Shown: positions 62,231 to 64,000 of the stretch, piece by piece
Layout of the letters: every line of letters starts with the position of its first letter
Position numbering within the stretch: the first letter of the stretch is position 1
Assembly: GCF_014287515.2 (NCBI RefSeq)
Contig: NZ_CP092473.1
Coordinates: forward strand, 957,001 to 1,021,000
DNA from: Roseburia rectibacter
Lineage (GTDB): Bacteria > Bacillota > Clostridia > Lachnospirales > Lachnospiraceae
Length of the DNA: 64,000 nt
Reading direction: 5' to 3'
The notes under the pieces: generated by a model
Database searches by the model: none
What the model was told of the DNA's origin: nothing
The model's input: only the letters and a program-made list of their open reading frames with translations
Translations under genes and position numbers: made by a program

Positions 62231-63106
62231 ATGAGTGATTATATTGTAAGAGCAACAGCGGCAGACAGCCAGATCCGTGCATTTGCCATTAATTCAAAAG
62301 AGCTGGTGGAAGAGGCAAGACGTGACCATGAAACAAGACCGGTCATTACAGCAGCGTTAGGACGTCTTTTGAGTGGTGCAGCAATGATGGGAACAATGAT
62401 GAAGGGGGAGAAGGATCTTTTAACGATCCAGATCCAGTGCGGCGGTCCTGCAAAAGGACTTACCGTGACTGCTGACTCCCATGGTCATGTCAAGGGATTT
62501 CCGATGGAGTCCCAGGTAGAACTGCCGTTAAATGCACAGGGCAAATTAGACGTGGGCGGTGCACTCGGACTTGGTGTGATGAGTGTAATTAAGGATATGG
62601 GTTTAAAAGAACCGTATGTGGGACAGATCGCGCTGCAGACGGGAGAGATCGCAGAGGATCTGACTTATTATTTTGCGACATCCGAGCAGATTCCGTCCGC
62701 AGTAGGACTTGGAGTTTTAGTAGATACAGATCTGTCAGTGCGTCAGGCAGGCGGTTTTATTATCCAGCTTATGCCATTTACCAGTGATGAGATCATCGAG
62801 AAACTGGAAAATAAGATCAAAGAGATCGCATCCGTGACGGAAATGTTAGAACAGGGCATGACACCGGAGCAGATCTTAGAGGAGATCTTAGGAGATTTTG
62901 GTCTTGAAATCACGGATAAAATTCCGGCGGCATTTGAGTGTGACTGTTCTAAAGAGCGTGTTTCACGCGCAATCTCCACGTTGAGCAAAAAAGATTTAGA
63001 TTCGATCATCAATGACGGAGAGGCAATCGAAGTAAAATGCCAGTTCTGTAATAAGGCATATCATTTTGATGTGGACGAGTTAAAAGAAATGCGTTCCGCA
63101 AAATAG
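62231..63106 (+). CDS. hslO: Hsp33 redox-regulated chaperone
   Basis: 291 residues. The N-terminal Hsp33 fold (SDYIVRATAADSQIRAFAINSKELVEEAR, GAAMMGTMMKGEKDLLTIQIQCGGPAKGL, EIAEDLTYYFATSEQIPSAVGLGVLV) is followed by the zinc redox switch FECDCSKER and CQFCNKAYHF, which hold the CxC and CxxC pairs. Under oxidation the cysteines form disulfides and the dimer binds unfolding proteins. GGAGGAT ribosome site. nadE follows 36 bp later. Confidence 0.96.
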   Translation: MSDYIVRATAADSQIRAFAINSKELVEEARRDHETRPVITAALGRLLSGAAMMGTMMKGEKDLLTIQIQCGGPAKGLTVTADSHGHVKGFPMESQVELPLNAQGKLDVGGALGLGVMSVIKDMGLKEPYVGQIALQTGEIAEDLTYYFATSEQIPSAVGLGVLVDTDLSVRQAGGFIIQLMPFTSDEIIEKLENKIKEIASVTEMLEQGMTPEQILEEILGDFGLEITDKIPAAFECDCSKERVSRAISTLSKKDLDSIINDGEAIEVKCQFCNKAYHFDVDELKEMRSAK

Positions 63107-63142
63107 AAAGTAAGGTAAAACGTAACCGGAAAAGAGGAAAGA

Positions 63143-64000
63143 ATGAGACAGGGATTTGTAAAAGTTGCAGCAGTAACGCCAAAGATCAGGGTTGCCGACA
63201 CCGGATATAATGCAAAAGTAATCTGCCAGGCAATCAAAGAGGCAGCAGATGAGGGAGCAAAAGTGATCGTTCTGCCGGAGTTATGTATCACCGGATATAC
63301 CTGTGGAGATCTGTTTTTGCAGGAAAAGCTGCTTCGGGAGGCAAAAAATGAATTAATAAATATTGCAAAATTTACAGCAGATATAGATGCGATCGTATTT
63401 GTTGGTCTTCCACTTGCATATAAAGGTAAATTATATAATGCGGCAGCGGCACTAAACCGTGGAAAAATTCTTGGCATTGTGCCGAAAACCTATCTTCCGA
63501 ATTACAATGAGTTTTATGAGACACGTCATTTTACAAGAGGCATGGAAGAAGTGGTTGATGTGAGACTGACCGAAGAAATGATCGTGCCAATGGGAACAAG
63601 GCAGCTTTTTACCTGCCTCGAAATGCCGGAACTTGTGATCGCGGCAGAGCTCTGCGAGGATCTCTGGACGATGAATCCGCCAAGCATTTCACATGCTATG
63701 CATGGGGCAACTCTTATCGTGAATCTCTCTGCATCGGATGAGACAACCGGAAAACCGGCTTACCGCAGGGAGCTTGTGAGCGGACAGTCGGCGAGACTGC
63801 TCTGTGGTTATATCTATGCGAGTGCAGGAGATGGAGAATCCACACAGGATGTTGTCTATTCCGGGCATAACCTGATCGCAGAAAACGGCCGCCTGCTGGC
63901 AGAGTCGGAGCTTTTTTCTACACAGACAGTATCCACAGAGATCGATGTGATGCGTCTTGCGTCCGAGCGCCGCAGAATGACGACATTTGAGACAGCTACA
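63143..64000 (+). CDS. nadE: Glutamine-dependent NAD+ synthetase, N-terminal part (cut by window end)
   Basis: 286 codons visible, open at the window end. The nitrilase-type glutaminase domain shows VIVLPELCITGYTCGD with the catalytic Glu, KTYLPNYNEFYETRHF with the Lys, and AAELCEDLWTMNPP with the nucleophile Cys. SGQSARLLCGYIYASAGDGESTQDVVYSGHNLIAENG is the typical C-terminal section of this domain. The synthetase half (ATP site, SGGxDS) must lie beyond position 64000. It makes NAD+ from nicotinate adenine dinucleotide with glutamine as ammonia source. AGAGGAAAG ribosome site. Confidence 0.93.
   Translation, partial: MRQGFVKVAAVTPKIRVADTGYNAKVICQAIKEAADEGAKVIVLPELCITGYTCGDLFLQEKLLREAKNELINIAKFTADIDAIVFVGLPLAYKGKLYNAAAALNRGKILGIVPKTYLPNYNEFYETRHFTRGMEEVVDVRLTEEMIVPMGTRQLFTCLEMPELVIAAELCEDLWTMNPPSISHAMHGATLIVNLSASDETTGKPAYRRELVSGQSARLLCGYIYASAGDGESTQDVVYSGHNLIAENGRLLAESELFSTQTVSTEIDVMRLASERRRMTTFETAT

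Overview
The window looks like chromosomal DNA from a spore-lineage Firmicute of the family Lachnospiraceae, most likely Roseburia or a close relative (inference). The evidence is moderate-to-low G+C, AGGAGG-type ribosome sites, GerA/GerB/GerC and SpoIIR genes, single-membrane cell-surface genes (LCP protein, HtrA, undecaprenyl-phosphate sugar transferase) and gene content typical of gut clostridia. No phage or plasmid backbone is visible.

Region 1 (1-28606) is a large surface-polysaccharide locus. It holds two fucosyltransferase-type enzymes, a one-chain ABC exporter, a TagA/WecG-type transferase, an AsnB-type amidotransferase, an acyltransferase, a GDP-L-fucose supply set (gmd, fcl, manC), UDP-glucose dehydrogenase, four GT2 glycosyltransferases, the initiating polyprenyl sugar transferase, an LCP attachment enzyme and DUF6056-like membrane proteins. 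An AraC regulator, a BlaI/BlaR1-type pair and an MBL-fold hydrolase are interspersed. The genes read as a pathway making a fucose-containing, probably uronic-acid-containing, wall-linked polymer. A recurring RNA-type hairpin precedes asnB, fcl and manC.

Region 2 (28717-38489) is housekeeping: HtrA protease, a MurL/MurD2-like pair that would make the D-Glu of peptidoglycan by epimerising the UDP-MurNAc-dipeptide, RarA, a class Ic aspartate aminotransferase, IspE and a FadR-type regulator.

Region 3 (38490-44393) is a germination/sporulation block: GerA-type protein, a natural GerB-GerC fusion, and SpoIIR. It is interleaved with three copies of a sequence-related, long palindromic element (two of about 310 bp, one of 152 bp). 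The two long copies keep their internal-loop motifs but change both arms of their stems together. This covariation suggests a structured RNA or DNA family and is the strongest candidate here for something undescribed.

Region 4 (44394-52979) is a decaying accessory zone. It has a frameshifted sugar symporter, DUF1934 protein, lipoprotein, GH13 amylase, proC, a deleted IS with an 8-bp target duplication, a membrane protein with its own operator-like palindrome, a PPOX-family protein under a twin-operator promoter, a PPOX remnant fused to a macro-domain gene, an IS remnant, and two tandem tRNA-Gly(GCC) genes on the minus strand.

Region 5 (52980-64000) is core: EAL/GGDEF protein, folA, AEC transporter, acetolactate synthase large and small subunits, a methyltransferase, Hsp33 and the 5' part of glutamine-dependent NAD synthetase, cut by the window end.
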